DNA from: Quinella sp. 2Q5
Lineage (GTDB): Bacteria > Bacillota > Negativicutes > Selenomonadales > Selenomonadaceae
DNA length: 64,000 nucleotides
Direction of reading: 5' to 3'
Assembly (NCBI GenBank): GCA_015206785.1
Contig: JADEZQ010000005.1
Location: 1 to 64,000 of the forward strand
A program made the translations under genes and the position numbers. This document shows positions 1 to 8,504 of the stretch, one piece after another. The notes under the pieces were generated by a model that worked only from the letters and a program-made list of their open reading frames with translations, searched no databases and had not been told where the DNA came from. How positions within the stretch are numbered: position 1 is the first letter of the stretch; the number at the start of each line of letters is the position of its first letter.

Positions 1-34
1 CGTCGCCCGCTTTGGCCATGTACGTATCTTTCAT
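1..34 (-). CDS. rplM: Ribosomal protein L13, N-terminal 11 residues (runs off window edge)
   Basis: Only the first 11 codons are inside the window, reading MKDTYMAKAGD. This matches the usual start of Firmicute L13 (MKTTYMAK...), a 50S subunit protein normally followed by rpsI. A GGAGG ribosome-binding site lies 8 bases before the ATG, and a near-consensus promoter lies about 100 bases upstream. The identification rests on a very short peptide plus context, so it is likely but not proven. The roughly 95-base untranslated leader could hold an L13-type autoregulatory RNA, but I did not recognise its fold. Confidence 0.55.
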   Translation of the reverse strand, partial: MKDTYMAKAGD

Positions 35-131
35 GAATATTCCTCCATGACTGATTGTGATTTGAACGCACGACGAAGTTCGCTTGTGTCCGGGGCTAAT
101 GGAAACATAGGCAACCCGCCATACGTTCGCG

Positions 132-160
132 ATTGTAATAGAAACTTTGCGGCGTGTCAA
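132..160 (-). promoter_or_regulatory. Sigma-A type promoter for rplM
   Basis: On the minus strand there is TTGACA, a 17-base spacer, then TACAAT. The -35 is consensus, the -10 is one mismatch away and the spacing is ideal. It points at the rplM start at position 34. Confidence 0.8.
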
Positions 161-180
161 GGAACTTTTAATCGTCGACG

Positions 181-1848
181 TCAGAACAGACCGCTGATGA
201 TGCCGTCGGGTGTGATGTCGATTTGTTCGGCGGCGGGATGTTTTGGCAGTCCCGGCATTGTCATGATGTTGCCCATCAACACGACGACGAAGCCCGCGCC
301 TGCAGAGATCTTCACTTCGCGCACGGTCACGGTGAAATTTTTCGGGCGACCGATTTTCGTGGCGTCGTCGCTCAAAGAGTATTGCGTCTTGGCTATGCAG
401 ACGGGCATTCGTCCGAAGCCGAGCCGTTCAATCTCCGCGAGCTGTTTGCGGGCGGCTGAGGTGTAAGTCACGCCGTTGGCACCGTAAATTTTCGTGGCGA
501 CGGCGGAAATTTTTTTGGCGATGTCAACGTCGTCGGCATAGGTCAGCGTGAAGTTCGTCGCGTCGTTGAAGGCGTCCTCCACCGCGCGAGACAGATCGAC
601 GCCGCCCGCGCCGCCTTCGGCAAAGACCGTCGAGCGGGCGAAGCGAACGCCCATGTCCGCGCAAAGATTTTCGACGGCGGCAATCTCGTCGGCGGTGTCG
701 GTTGGAAAATCATTGAGCGCGACGACTGCCGGCAACCCGAAGCTCTGAACGTTCTCGATGTGTTTGGCGAGGTTGTCCAAGCCGCGTTCGACAGCCGCAA
801 CGTTTGCTTCGGCGAGATTTTTTTTGTCGACGCCGCCATGCATCTTCAGCGCACGAACAGTGGCGACGATGACGACCGCGTCGGGTTGAAGACCACTCAT
901 GCGGCACTTGATATCCAAAAATTTTTCCGCGCCGAGGTCTGCACCGAAGCCCGCCTCCGTGACGACGACGTTAGCCAACTTCAACGCCAGGCGCGTGGCA
1001 GTGATCGAGTTGCAACCGTGAGCGATGTTTGCGAATGGACCGCCGTGAATGAGCGCGGGCGTTCCCTCCAGCGTCTGCACGAGGTTGGGCTTGATGGCGT
1101 CCTTCAACAGCAGCGCGAGCGAGCCAGTGACGTTTAGGTCGTTTGCGGTGACGGGCTCCCCTGCGAAGGTGTAAGCGACGATGATTTTGCCGAGACGTTC
1201 TTTCAGGTCGGCGAAGTCTTGCGCCAGACAAAGTATCGCCATCATTTCGGACGCGACGGTTATGTCGAAGCCGGTTTCGCGCGGGACGCCGTTGACTCTG
1301 CCGCCGAGCCCGACGACGACGTTGCGAAGGGCGCGGTCGTTGAGGTCGAGCACTCTCTTCCACACGACACGCCGAACGTCAATGCCGAGCTCATTGCCCT
1401 GTTGAAGGTGATTGTCCAGCACAGCGGCGAGCAAATTATGCGCGGTGGTTATCGCGTGGAAGTCGCCCGTGAAGTGCAGGTTGATGTCTTCCATCGGCAC
1501 GACTTGAGCATAGCCGCCGCCGGCAGCTCCGCCTTTGATGCCGAAGCACGGACCGAGTGACGGTTCGCGCAGGGCGACGCAAACCTTCCGTCCGCGCCGA
1601 GCAAACGCATCCGCCAGCCCGATTGATGTGGTCGTCTTGCCTTCGCCGGCGGGAGTGGGAGTTATCGCCGTGACGAGAATCAATTTGCCGTTCGGATTGT
1701 GTTCAACGCGCCGCCACACGTCGGCAGAAATTTTCGCCTTGAACTTGCCGTAATATTCCAGGTCGTCGTCAGTCAAACCGAGCTTTGCCGCCGCCGCCGA
1801 AATTTTTTCAACCTGTGCGCCCTGCGCAATCTCCACGTCGCTCAACAT
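181..1848 (-). CDS. fhs: Formate--tetrahydrofolate ligase
   Basis: Encodes 555 aa, the usual length for Fhs. The enzyme uses ATP to join formate to tetrahydrofolate in the cytoplasm, giving 10-formyl-THF for purine synthesis and one-carbon metabolism. The P-loop TPAGEGKTT sits near residues 53-61, and the family-typical [22 protein letters not shown] region follows in two parts (REPSLGP and [11 protein letters not shown]). I chose the ATG at 1848 because GGAGG lies 7 bases before it; an in-frame ATG 12 codons upstream has no such site. The gene follows comEC after a terminator. The purine formyltransferase at 26241 and the cyclo-ligase at 47220 belong to the same folate network. Confidence 0.97.
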   Translation of the reverse strand: MLSDVEIAQGAQVEKISAAAAKLGLTDDDLEYYGKFKAKISADVWRRVEHNPNGKLILVTAITPTPAGEGKTTTSIGLADAFARRGRKVCVALREPSLGPCFGIKGGAAGGGYAQVVPMEDINLHFTGDFHAITTAHNLLAAVLDNHLQQGNELGIDVRRVVWKRVLDLNDRALRNVVVGLGGRVNGVPRETGFDITVASEMMAILCLAQDFADLKERLGKIIVAYTFAGEPVTANDLNVTGSLALLLKDAIKPNLVQTLEGTPALIHGGPFANIAHGCNSITATRLALKLANVVVTEAGFGADLGAEKFLDIKCRMSGLQPDAVVIVATVRALKMHGGVDKKNLAEANVAAVERGLDNLAKHIENVQSFGLPAVVALNDFPTDTADEIAAVENLCADMGVRFARSTVFAEGGAGGVDLSRAVEDAFNDATNFTLTYADDVDIAKKISAVATKIYGANGVTYTSAARKQLAEIERLGFGRMPVCIAKTQYSLSDDATKIGRPKNFTVTVREVKISAGAGFVVVLMGNIMTMPGLPKHPAAEQIDITPDGIISGLF

Positions 1849-1881
1849 GCTATCGCCTCCAAAAAATTTTTCACATGATAG

Positions 1882-1913
1882 CAAAAAAAAATCTCCGCGG
1901 CAATGTCACGGAG
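1882..1913 (-). terminator. Rho-independent terminator after comEC, overlapping a possible fhs promoter
   Basis: On the minus strand CTCCGTG and CGCGGAG form a 7-bp stem around a 7-base loop, followed by A and nine T. The comEC stop codon lies inside the stem. TTGCCG, 17 bases, TATCAT (1875-1903) overlaps the same hairpin and could be the fhs promoter; that part is inference. Confidence 0.75.
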
Positions 1914-4233
1914 CCTTGAGGTAGGTTTCGACGTTGAGGTTGGTGCCGTCGGTGCGGAACTTGATCAAGCCGTCGCGGTCGGTGCGGAAAATTTTCGTCG
2001 GCAAATTTTTCAGCCGCTCCAAAATTTCTGCGCGGGGGTGACCGAAACTGTTGCCGTAGCCGACGCAGATGACCGAGCAACGGGGATTGACGGCGCGCAA
2101 AAAATTTTCGCTTGAGCTGGTCTTTGAGCCGTGGTGAGCGACTTTGAGCACGGTGCTTTGGACGTTGACGCCCGCACGCAAAATTTCCGCTTCCATGTCG
2201 CTGACCATGTCGCCGGTTATCAGGAAGGACGCCGCGCCGTAACTGATGCGATAGACGTTGGAAAGTTCGTTGCCGCTACCGACGGTCGGGGCGAAGAGAA
2301 CTTCCACGCGCACACCGTCCACGTCGAAGACTTCACCGGCTTGAGCAGCGTGCATTGGCGGCAGATGTTCCTGAGCGATGCCGAAGACCGCCGCATATTG
2401 AGCGCGACCTTCGCCCGCCGTGATGACTTCGCCGACGGGAAAATTTTTTATGACCGAGCCGGTACCGCCCGCGTGATCTTCGTGGACGTGCGTGAGGAAA
2501 ATTTTTTCGACGGCGCGAATGTTCTCGTGCTTGAGATATGGAACGACGACTCGCCCGCCGACATCGAACACGTTTTCGCGAACGCCGCCCGTATCGAAGA
2601 TCATGCACTTGCCGTGAGGAGTAACGACGACTGCGCAATCGCCCTGCCCGACGTCCACGAAGCTGACTTCGACATCGCCGCCGACGCGCAGAACGTTGAC
2701 TGCAAACAAAATCGCCAGCGCGAGCAAAATTATCGGGCGACGCAAAATCAGCGCGGCATAATACGCCAGCCCCGCCGCCAGCCCCAACGTCGGCACCTGC
2801 ACCGAGCTGAACGGCAACCGCGCGAACAGACGGTTGAGCTCCGCGCCCGCCCCGAACGTCAAAGCCATCAGCGCGAAAAAAATTTTTCCGGCGATTGGCA
2901 CGAGAGCCGCGATTATTCCGCCGAGCAAGCCGCCGACGATGACGACTTCCAAAAACGGCATGACGAACGCGTTGGCGAGCACCGAGCTCAACGAGATGCG
3001 GTTGAAGTACCACACGACCACGGGCAGGCTTGCCAGCGTTGCCGACAGCGTCATTGCCGCCGCCTCCGAAAAAAATTTCGGCAAGCGTTCCATTCGCCCG
3101 CGCAGGTCTTCCGACAAATACATCAGCCCCGCCGTGGACGTGAACGACAGTTGAAAGCTCACGTCGAACAGTAGCAGCGGTTGATTGAGCAGCATAGCCA
3201 GAGCCGTCAACGTCAACAGGCGTGCACCTTCGGCTTCGGCGTCGAGTGTCCGTGCGAAGAAGACCAACGCGCCCATCGTTGCCGAGCGCATGACCTGCGG
3301 CAACAGCCCGCTGAGGAAGGCATACGAGCCGATGACGAACACGCCGATTGCAAACGTCACTGCCCGCGGAAATTTCAACATGCCGCAAAGAATCGCCGTC
3401 GCCACTGCAAGCAGAGACATGTGCGCGCCGCTCACCGACAGGATGTGGATGATGCCGGTCGTCGCAAAGTCTTCGACCAGTTCGGGATTCAAGCCGGCAT
3501 AGCCGCCGAAGAGCATTGCGAAGATTGCCGCCGCGTCCTCCGACGACATGACCGACGACATTGCCGCGCGGTAATGCTGACGAACGGCCGCGACCGTCCG
3601 CAGGAACTTCGTCCACAGGTTTCCGTCGACAGCCTCAACCGAAATGCCCTGCTTGCCCGCCGACATTCGCGCGGTGATTGCGTTCGCCTTCATGCGCGTG
3701 ACAGTGTCGATTTGCCCGGGGTTGTTGTAATTGTGCAGGAGTTTGACTTTGCCGCCAGCAGAAATTTTGTCGCCGATGCGGACGTCGGGCAAGGCGTCGC
3801 CGTCTGTGGGGTAATGCGTCAGAATCAGCCCGCCGGAAATTTTTTGCCACGCGCCGTTGATTTTGATTGCCTTAGCGTCGACGACGAAGCGCACCTGCGT
3901 CATTCCGTTGGGCAAAATTTTTGACTGCGGCTCCTCGCGCACGGTGCCCGTCAAAAAAATTTGTTGCCCCGCGAACTTCGACACGTCGTCGGGCGGCAGA
4001 CTGTCCGCGGAAAAAAATCTTAGCCCGCCGACCGCGAAGAAGATCACCGCGCCGACAAGCCACGCCGTCAAATTTTTTCGCCGCCACGTGACGAGCAGAC
4101 AGACCATTGCCGCCGCCGCGCACGCCGCAATAATCAGCCGCGGCTCGAATCGAAATCGATCTACAAAAAGAACGCCCGCCATCAACGCCGCGAGCCAGAC
4201 GTTCAACATCGAGTCGGGGACTTTGAATCTCAT
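1906..4233 (-). CDS. comEC: DNA internalization-related competence protein ComEC/Rec2
   Basis: Encodes 775 aa, the normal length for ComEC, the polytopic channel that takes single-stranded DNA across the inner membrane during transformation. In order there are an N-terminal membrane and DUF4131-like segment, the Competence domain with many hydrophobic helices (about residues 215-490), and a C-terminal metallo-beta-lactamase domain with the metal-binding motif THVHEDHAGG. The ATG lies 4 bases after the stop of the upstream sensor kinase, so the two are probably cotranscribed. Its partner comEA is 6 kb away on the other strand at 10263. Confidence 0.95.
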   Translation of the reverse strand: MRFKVPDSMLNVWLAALMAGVLFVDRFRFEPRLIIAACAAAAMVCLLVTWRRKNLTAWLVGAVIFFAVGGLRFFSADSLPPDDVSKFAGQQIFLTGTVREEPQSKILPNGMTQVRFVVDAKAIKINGAWQKISGGLILTHYPTDGDALPDVRIGDKISAGGKVKLLHNYNNPGQIDTVTRMKANAITARMSAGKQGISVEAVDGNLWTKFLRTVAAVRQHYRAAMSSVMSSEDAAAIFAMLFGGYAGLNPELVEDFATTGIIHILSVSGAHMSLLAVATAILCGMLKFPRAVTFAIGVFVIGSYAFLSGLLPQVMRSATMGALVFFARTLDAEAEGARLLTLTALAMLLNQPLLLFDVSFQLSFTSTAGLMYLSEDLRGRMERLPKFFSEAAAMTLSATLASLPVVVWYFNRISLSSVLANAFVMPFLEVVIVGGLLGGIIAALVPIAGKIFFALMALTFGAGAELNRLFARLPFSSVQVPTLGLAAGLAYYAALILRRPIILLALAILFAVNVLRVGGDVEVSFVDVGQGDCAVVVTPHGKCMIFDTGGVRENVFDVGGRVVVPYLKHENIRAVEKIFLTHVHEDHAGGTGSVIKNFPVGEVITAGEGRAQYAAVFGIAQEHLPPMHAAQAGEVFDVDGVRVEVLFAPTVGSGNELSNVYRISYGAASFLITGDMVSDMEAEILRAGVNVQSTVLKVAHHGSKTSSSENFLRAVNPRCSVICVGYGNSFGHPRAEILERLKNLPTKIFRTDRDGLIKFRTDGTNLNVETYLKAP

Positions 4234-4237
4234 GACG

Positions 4238-5668
4238 TCAGCTTTCCTTCGCGACGGGAATCGTCAGCGTGAAGGTGGTGCCGCGTCCCTGTTCGCTGGC
4301 GACGTCAATCGTTATGCCGTGGCTGTCGGCAATCCATTTGGCAATCGAGAGCCCAAGCCCGCTGCCATTCGCCTCGTTGACCAGATCTTCGCTGTCGATG
4401 CGAAAGAAGCGGTCAAAAATTTTCGACAGGTTCTTCGGAGCGATGCCGATGCCCGTGTCGCTGACGGTGAGCAAAATTTTTTCCCCGACGATTTTTGACG
4501 CGACGGAAATTTTTCCGCCCTCCGGCGTGTATTTGACGGCGTTGTCCAGGAAGATACGAATCATCTGGCGGATGGTCGTCTCGTCGCCGAAAATTTTCGC
4601 GGGCTCGTTGCTGATGAGTTCAACCCTGTGCGTTTTGACGACGGTCTTCATCTTGCTCATCACGTCGCCGATGATATCGTCCAGGTCGAGAATTTTTTTG
4701 TTCAGCCGCTGACGATTCTGATCCGTGCGCGAAAGGAACAACAGATTCTCCAGCAGGGCTTGCATGTTCTGCGCCTCGGAGCCGATGACTTTGATGTTCT
4801 CGCGCAGAAGCTCTTCGTCGGCGGTGCCGTAGCGTTCGATGAATTCGATGTAGCCTTGAATGACAGCGGCGGGCGTGCGCAGTTCGTGCGAGGCGTCGGA
4901 AACGAATTTTCTTTGGCGGTTGATGCTCTCTTGCAGGCGATCCAACATCTCGTTGAAGGTGCGCGCCAGCTGATTGAGTTCGTCGTCGGTCGTGCCGATT
5001 GGAATTCGCCCGCCCATCTTCTCGAAGGCAATCTCGCGGGCAAGTTCGTTTATGGTTTTTATCGGCGTCAAAATTCTGCGGCTGAAAAAATATCCCACGG
5101 CAATGGACAGCAAAACTCCCACGCCGTCCAATATCAGCAGGAAGGTCTCCAGCCCGTCGAAGAAGTTCAGCTCGGAGGTTATCGTTCGGAAGAAGTACAG
5201 CGTGACCGTCTTGCCCTCGTGCGTGTAATTCATCTTGGCGCAATAAACCAGCGCGGAGCCCAGCTTGGCAACTTCCCAATCGTCCTCGGCGAACATTGGC
5301 GGGTCGAGCAGCAGGTTGGCATAGAAGCGTTCAATCGACGGATAATTTTCGTCGGTGTCGATGAAAACTATGCCCGTGTCATTGTCGACGACACGCATCA
5401 CCACGCCCGCCACCAGTGCCCCGCGGAAGGCGTCGGGTCTGAAGTCGTCGTAGTTGTCTTCCAGCGCGACGAAGACTTCCTGAATCCGTTCCATGCTGAA
5501 GCGAATCGTCTTCTCCGCCGGACTATAAAGCGCGTTCATCACGCCGAGCCACATGGCGAAATTTATCACGACGAGCATGACCGCAAAGCACGCCGAATAG
5601 CCCAAGGTTATCTTCGTGGAAATTTCAAAGCCGTTGATCTTGCGTTTGATGTTTTCTGTGAAGCTCAT
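4238..5668 (-). CDS. Membrane sensor histidine kinase (orphan)
   Basis: Encodes 476 aa. It has a transmembrane helix near residues 18-45, an extracytoplasmic sensor of about 110 residues, a second helix near 175-195, a HAMP linker, the phosphoacceptor motif SHELRTP (His about 261), an N-box with LDNAVKYTPEGG, and the ATP-lid glycine motifs DTGIGIAP and GSGLGLSIAK. I chose the ATG at 5668 because AGGAG precedes it at a proper distance. No response regulator gene is adjacent, which is unusual for this architecture, and comEC follows after 4 bases. A link to competence is only a guess. Confidence 0.9.
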   Translation of the reverse strand: MSFTENIKRKINGFEISTKITLGYSACFAVMLVVINFAMWLGVMNALYSPAEKTIRFSMERIQEVFVALEDNYDDFRPDAFRGALVAGVVMRVVDNDTGIVFIDTDENYPSIERFYANLLLDPPMFAEDDWEVAKLGSALVYCAKMNYTHEGKTVTLYFFRTITSELNFFDGLETFLLILDGVGVLLSIAVGYFFSRRILTPIKTINELAREIAFEKMGGRIPIGTTDDELNQLARTFNEMLDRLQESINRQRKFVSDASHELRTPAAVIQGYIEFIERYGTADEELLRENIKVIGSEAQNMQALLENLLFLSRTDQNRQRLNKKILDLDDIIGDVMSKMKTVVKTHRVELISNEPAKIFGDETTIRQMIRIFLDNAVKYTPEGGKISVASKIVGEKILLTVSDTGIGIAPKNLSKIFDRFFRIDSEDLVNEANGSGLGLSIAKWIADSHGITIDVASEQGRGTTFTLTIPVAKES

Positions 5669-5776
5669 GGAAATTTCTCCTGCGCATGTTTTGTTATCAA
5701 CGGTTATTCGTTTGCGGGGCTGTAAAATCCTTCGAACGGCGGCAATATCTTGTCGGGTGAAGTTACGTACGCGGGC

Positions 5777-5805
5777 AACAAAAAAATCCGCCACGTCGGT
5801 GACGG
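5777..5805 (-). terminator. Rho-independent terminator after the deaminase-like gene
   Basis: On the minus strand CCGTCAC and GTGGCGG pair over 7 bp around a CGAC loop, followed by ATTTTTTTG. It separates the four-gene unit ending in the deaminase-like gene from the sensor kinase. Confidence 0.8.
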
Positions 5806-5824
5806 AAAAATTTTCGGTCGGCTG

Positions 5825-6214
5825 TCATTTGCGGCGAGCCTTATACGGCGTGAAGTCTTCGAGCTTCATGACCTTGGTGTTGCCCTTCATGTCCGCCAGA
5901 ATGATTTCTTGGACGTTGAATTCGAGCAGGAACTTGTAGCTGAGTTCGTCGGGCATATAGGTACCGTCGATGTCGGCGACGACGCAGATGGCGTCAAACT
6001 CGCGCTTGCCTTCGGAGATTGCCTTAGCCATAACAACGACTTCGGCGGGCAACTTGAATTCGGAGACGACGCTGTCGATGGCGCAACCTTTGTAGAGCGT
6101 GCCGTCCGCCGCCAAGAGACACGCGCCCGTTGCCAAAGAGCCGTGCTCAACGTAAGCGTTGCGGATGGCGTCAATTGCCGTGCGAACGATGGTATCGATG
6201 ATGTCGTAATTCAT
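5825..6214 (-). CDS. Cytidine deaminase-like protein lacking the zinc ligands
   Basis: Encodes 129 aa with the length and overall pattern of small cytidine deaminases: an AYVEHG start, a GTLYKGCAIDS strand, an AISEG helix, ICVVAD, then ILADMKGNTKVM and a LEDFTPY tail. In active enzymes the zinc ligands come from a CAE motif and a PCxxC motif. Here the aligned segments read LPAEV and MPDELSY, so all three cysteines are gone while the glutamate of the first motif remains. It probably cannot deaminate cytidine in the normal way and may be a binding or regulatory protein. GGAAG precedes the ATG. It is the last gene of its operon. Confidence 0.75.
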   Translation of the reverse strand: MNYDIIDTIVRTAIDAIRNAYVEHGSLATGACLLAADGTLYKGCAIDSVVSEFKLPAEVVVMAKAISEGKREFDAICVVADIDGTYMPDELSYKFLLEFNVQEIILADMKGNTKVMKLEDFTPYKARRK

Positions 6215-6238
6215 ATCGGGAACTTCCTTTCTTTTGGG

Positions 6239-7225
6239 TTATTTGGAAAGATGCGCGTTGACGAAATTTTTTATCTCGGCGAAAGATTTTACGCTGTCGT
6301 CAAGTTCGGGCAGCAGCATTGCAAAATCGTGCGACATGCCCGCATAAACCGATAGCGTGACGTTGAGATTGTCCGCCGCGGATTTTTTCAGCAGCTCAAT
6401 GCCCTCGTCGAGGAAAAGTTCATATCCGCCGACTTGAATCAGCATGGGCGGCAAGCCCGACAGGTCAGCGTATATCGGCGACAGGCGCGGGTCATTCAAC
6501 GGCAAGTCGCCGGCGTAAGCTTGTTCCGAAGTCACGGCGGAATACATGAACTCGTTCGATCGCCCTAAAATTTTGTCGCGGTCGACGTTGCCCGTTCGTG
6601 ACGGCAAATTTGTTTCGAAGGTCGTCCACGGCGATTGCAGAATCAACAGCGCGGGTTGCGGCAGATTTTCTTCGCGCAGACGAACGGACAGCTCCAACGC
6701 CAGGTTGCCGCCCGCCGAGTCTCCGAAGACAATCAAGCTTTTCGGGTCAATGCCGCGGCTCAACATCTCCGAATAAATCTGCGCGGCGTCGTCGAGTGCG
6801 GCGGGGTAAATATTTTCGGGTGATGTGCGATAATCCGCCAGCCAAACTTCGCGCGCGTCGGTGAGCACCGCCTGCTTGACGGCGAGGTCGCGATACCAAT
6901 CGCTAAGCGGACCGACGTAACCGCCGCCATGAAGTTGCAGGACGACCCTCGAAGATCTTTTCTGTTTGGGATTGACGAGCCGTTCGACCTTGACGCCGTT
7001 GACGGTGAACTTTTCGTACGTCCACTTGTCGGGCGCGGCAAAGTTCAGCTTGACTTCCCCGCGAAAAAATTTTTTCATGTGACCTTCGACATACGCTTGC
7101 TTGTCGGCGTCGGCAGCGAAGACCTTGCCGCCGGCGGGCAACTTCCACGCGGGCGCGGCAAATGCCGTGTTGGTGAGCAGGCTCAAGCTCAAGACGCCCG
7201 CCGCAAAAATTTTGCCGAGTTTCAA
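6239..7225 (-). CDS. Exported alpha/beta hydrolase, HSL/esterase family
   Basis: Encodes 328 aa. An N-terminal signal peptide (about 23 residues, ending TAFAA) suggests export. The fold is a hormone-sensitive-lipase type esterase: oxyanion motif HGGGY, nucleophile motif GDSAGG, and a late histidine in GMSHDF. In the usual acid position the sequence reads GGYELFLDEG, so the acid is either the Glu or the later Asp. The start is a TTG with GGGAG upstream. It sits between mgtC (12 bases) and the deaminase-like gene (24 bases). The natural substrate cannot be read from the sequence. Confidence 0.85.
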   Translation of the reverse strand: MKLGKIFAAGVLSLSLLTNTAFAAPAWKLPAGGKVFAADADKQAYVEGHMKKFFRGEVKLNFAAPDKWTYEKFTVNGVKVERLVNPKQKRSSRVVLQLHGGGYVGPLSDWYRDLAVKQAVLTDAREVWLADYRTSPENIYPAALDDAAQIYSEMLSRGIDPKSLIVFGDSAGGNLALELSVRLREENLPQPALLILQSPWTTFETNLPSRTGNVDRDKILGRSNEFMYSAVTSEQAYAGDLPLNDPRLSPIYADLSGLPPMLIQVGGYELFLDEGIELLKKSAADNLNVTLSVYAGMSHDFAMLLPELDDSVKSFAEIKNFVNAHLSK

Positions 7226-7237
7226 ATCAGATCTCCC

Positions 7238-7912
7238 TTAGCTCACGTCCACGCTGATGACGCCGTCGATTCGCTTGACCGCGTCGAGCACGATGACGTT
7301 CTTCAGCGCACGATGGTTATAAACTTCCATTTCGATTGTCAGCACGTCGGCGGAGTCGTCGTCGCCCTTGACTTTAACGTCGCGGATCTTCAGCTGCAGG
7401 TCGTCGATGCAGGAGCTGATGTGCATGAGTTGACCGGGCTTGTCCTTCGTGCGGATGGTGATGAGCAAATTTTTCTCGTGCATGACCCATTCGTCAATCC
7501 GCGACAAAGTTCCGAGCGTGGCAAAGATCAACGCCGTGGTGAACAGTGCGCCCGAATAGTAGCCCGCGCCGACTGCCAGACCGACGCCCGCCACGACCCA
7601 CAGGCAAGCCGCCGTCGTCAAGCCCGTGACCGTCAAGCCTTCCTTCATAATGGCACCCGCGCCCAAAAAGCCGATGCCGCTCACGACTTGCGCCGCCAGA
7701 CGCGCGGGGTCAGCGTTCGTGCGGCCTTCCACGTGGAAATACAGAGCCTCACTCAGAACCATGATTAAGCACGAGCCCAAGCATACCAGCACGTTCGTGC
7801 GCAGACCGGCAGACTTGCGACGACTTTGCCGCTCGTAGCCGATGATGCCGCCCAATACGCAAGACAGAGCCAGCCGCAAAAATAATTCCCACTCCGAAAC
7901 CAAATGACTCAC
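7238..7912 (-). CDS. mgtC: MgtC/SapB family membrane protein
   Basis: Encodes 224 aa. The N-terminal half has four to five hydrophobic helices with family motifs GGIIGYERQ, LRTNVLVCLGS and VSGIGFLGAGAIM. The C-terminal soluble part (about residue 145 on) looks like the ACT-like domain of MgtC. Proteins of this family support growth at low magnesium or modulate ATP synthase and virulence; which role applies here is unknown. The ATG overlaps the stop of the CYTH gene by 4 bases, indicating translational coupling. Confidence 0.9.
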   Translation of the reverse strand: MSHLVSEWELFLRLALSCVLGGIIGYERQSRRKSAGLRTNVLVCLGSCLIMVLSEALYFHVEGRTNADPARLAAQVVSGIGFLGAGAIMKEGLTVTGLTTAACLWVVAGVGLAVGAGYYSGALFTTALIFATLGTLSRIDEWVMHEKNLLITIRTKDKPGQLMHISSCIDDLQLKIRDVKVKGDDDSADVLTIEMEVYNHRALKNVIVLDAVKRIDGVISVDVS

Positions 7913-8367
7913 TCCTTAGGCAAGCCGCCTTCGACGAGATTAGAGTTGAAGTAACGCGCGTCGTCCGAAACTTCCTTCGTCACCCAATCGGGCAAATCGA
8001 CAACTTCATCGGGCGCGGAAAGTTCAACCTCAGCGACGACCAAGCCCGCCAGTCTCCCGCCGAAGAAGTCGATTTCCCACAGGTGAGAGCCGTGAAAAAT
8101 TTTTCGGCGACATTTCGTCAGCACGTGCCCGCAAAGTTTGAGCAGCTCTTCGGCGTCGGCGGTCGGTATCGCATATTCGAACTCCTTGCGTGTGATTCCC
8201 TCCATCGAAGATTTTATCGTCAGCCACGCACCGGAGCCCGTCAGCCGCACGCGAACCGTCGGCTCGCGCGAAAGATACCCCTGCGAAATTTTTTCCTCTT
8301 CGGCGAACGTCAGCGCACTCAGCTTGCCCACGTCCACCAAAAATTTTCGTTCGATCTCCGTCGCCAC
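7909..8367 (-). CDS. CYTH domain protein (triphosphate tunnel metalloenzyme)
   Basis: Encodes 152 aa. The start MATEIERKFLV carries the ExExK signature of the CYTH fold. RVRLTGSGAWLTIK, KEFEYAIP, then LWEIDFF and VVAEVEL follow, giving the charged beta-strands that line the tunnel and bind triphosphate and divalent metal. Family members are inorganic triphosphatases, thiamine triphosphatases or class IV adenylate cyclases; the sequence does not decide. I chose the GTG at 8367, which gives the canonical family start and has GAGGTGG 6 bases upstream, rather than a TTG six codons earlier. It is the first gene of the CYTH-mgtC-hydrolase-deaminase-like operon. Confidence 0.85.
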   Translation of the reverse strand: MATEIERKFLVDVGKLSALTFAEEEKISQGYLSREPTVRVRLTGSGAWLTIKSSMEGITRKEFEYAIPTADAEELLKLCGHVLTKCRRKIFHGSHLWEIDFFGGRLAGLVVAEVELSAPDEVVDLPDWVTKEVSDDARYFNSNLVEGGLPKE

Positions 8368-8431
8368 GGCAACCACCTCGCGCAATATCTTCGGCAGTAT
8401 CTTCGCTAAGGCGGCAGTTTTCCCTGCCCTT

Positions 8432-8459
8432 GCAGGAAAATTTTGCCGCGCGGCAGAAT
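8432..8459 (+). promoter_or_regulatory. Upstream box, copy 1 (serA)
   Basis: GCAGG, 16 bases, GCAGAAT, then CAACCGC, ending 45 bases before the serA ATG. The same box occurs at 23937, 26191 and 35898 (minus). It may be a promoter or regulator site. A small CCTGC/GCAGG hairpin overlaps its left end. Confidence 0.5.
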
Positions 8460-8504
8460 CAACCGCCGTTAAAAAAATTTTTTCGTTGAAGGAGACAGAC
8501 GACC

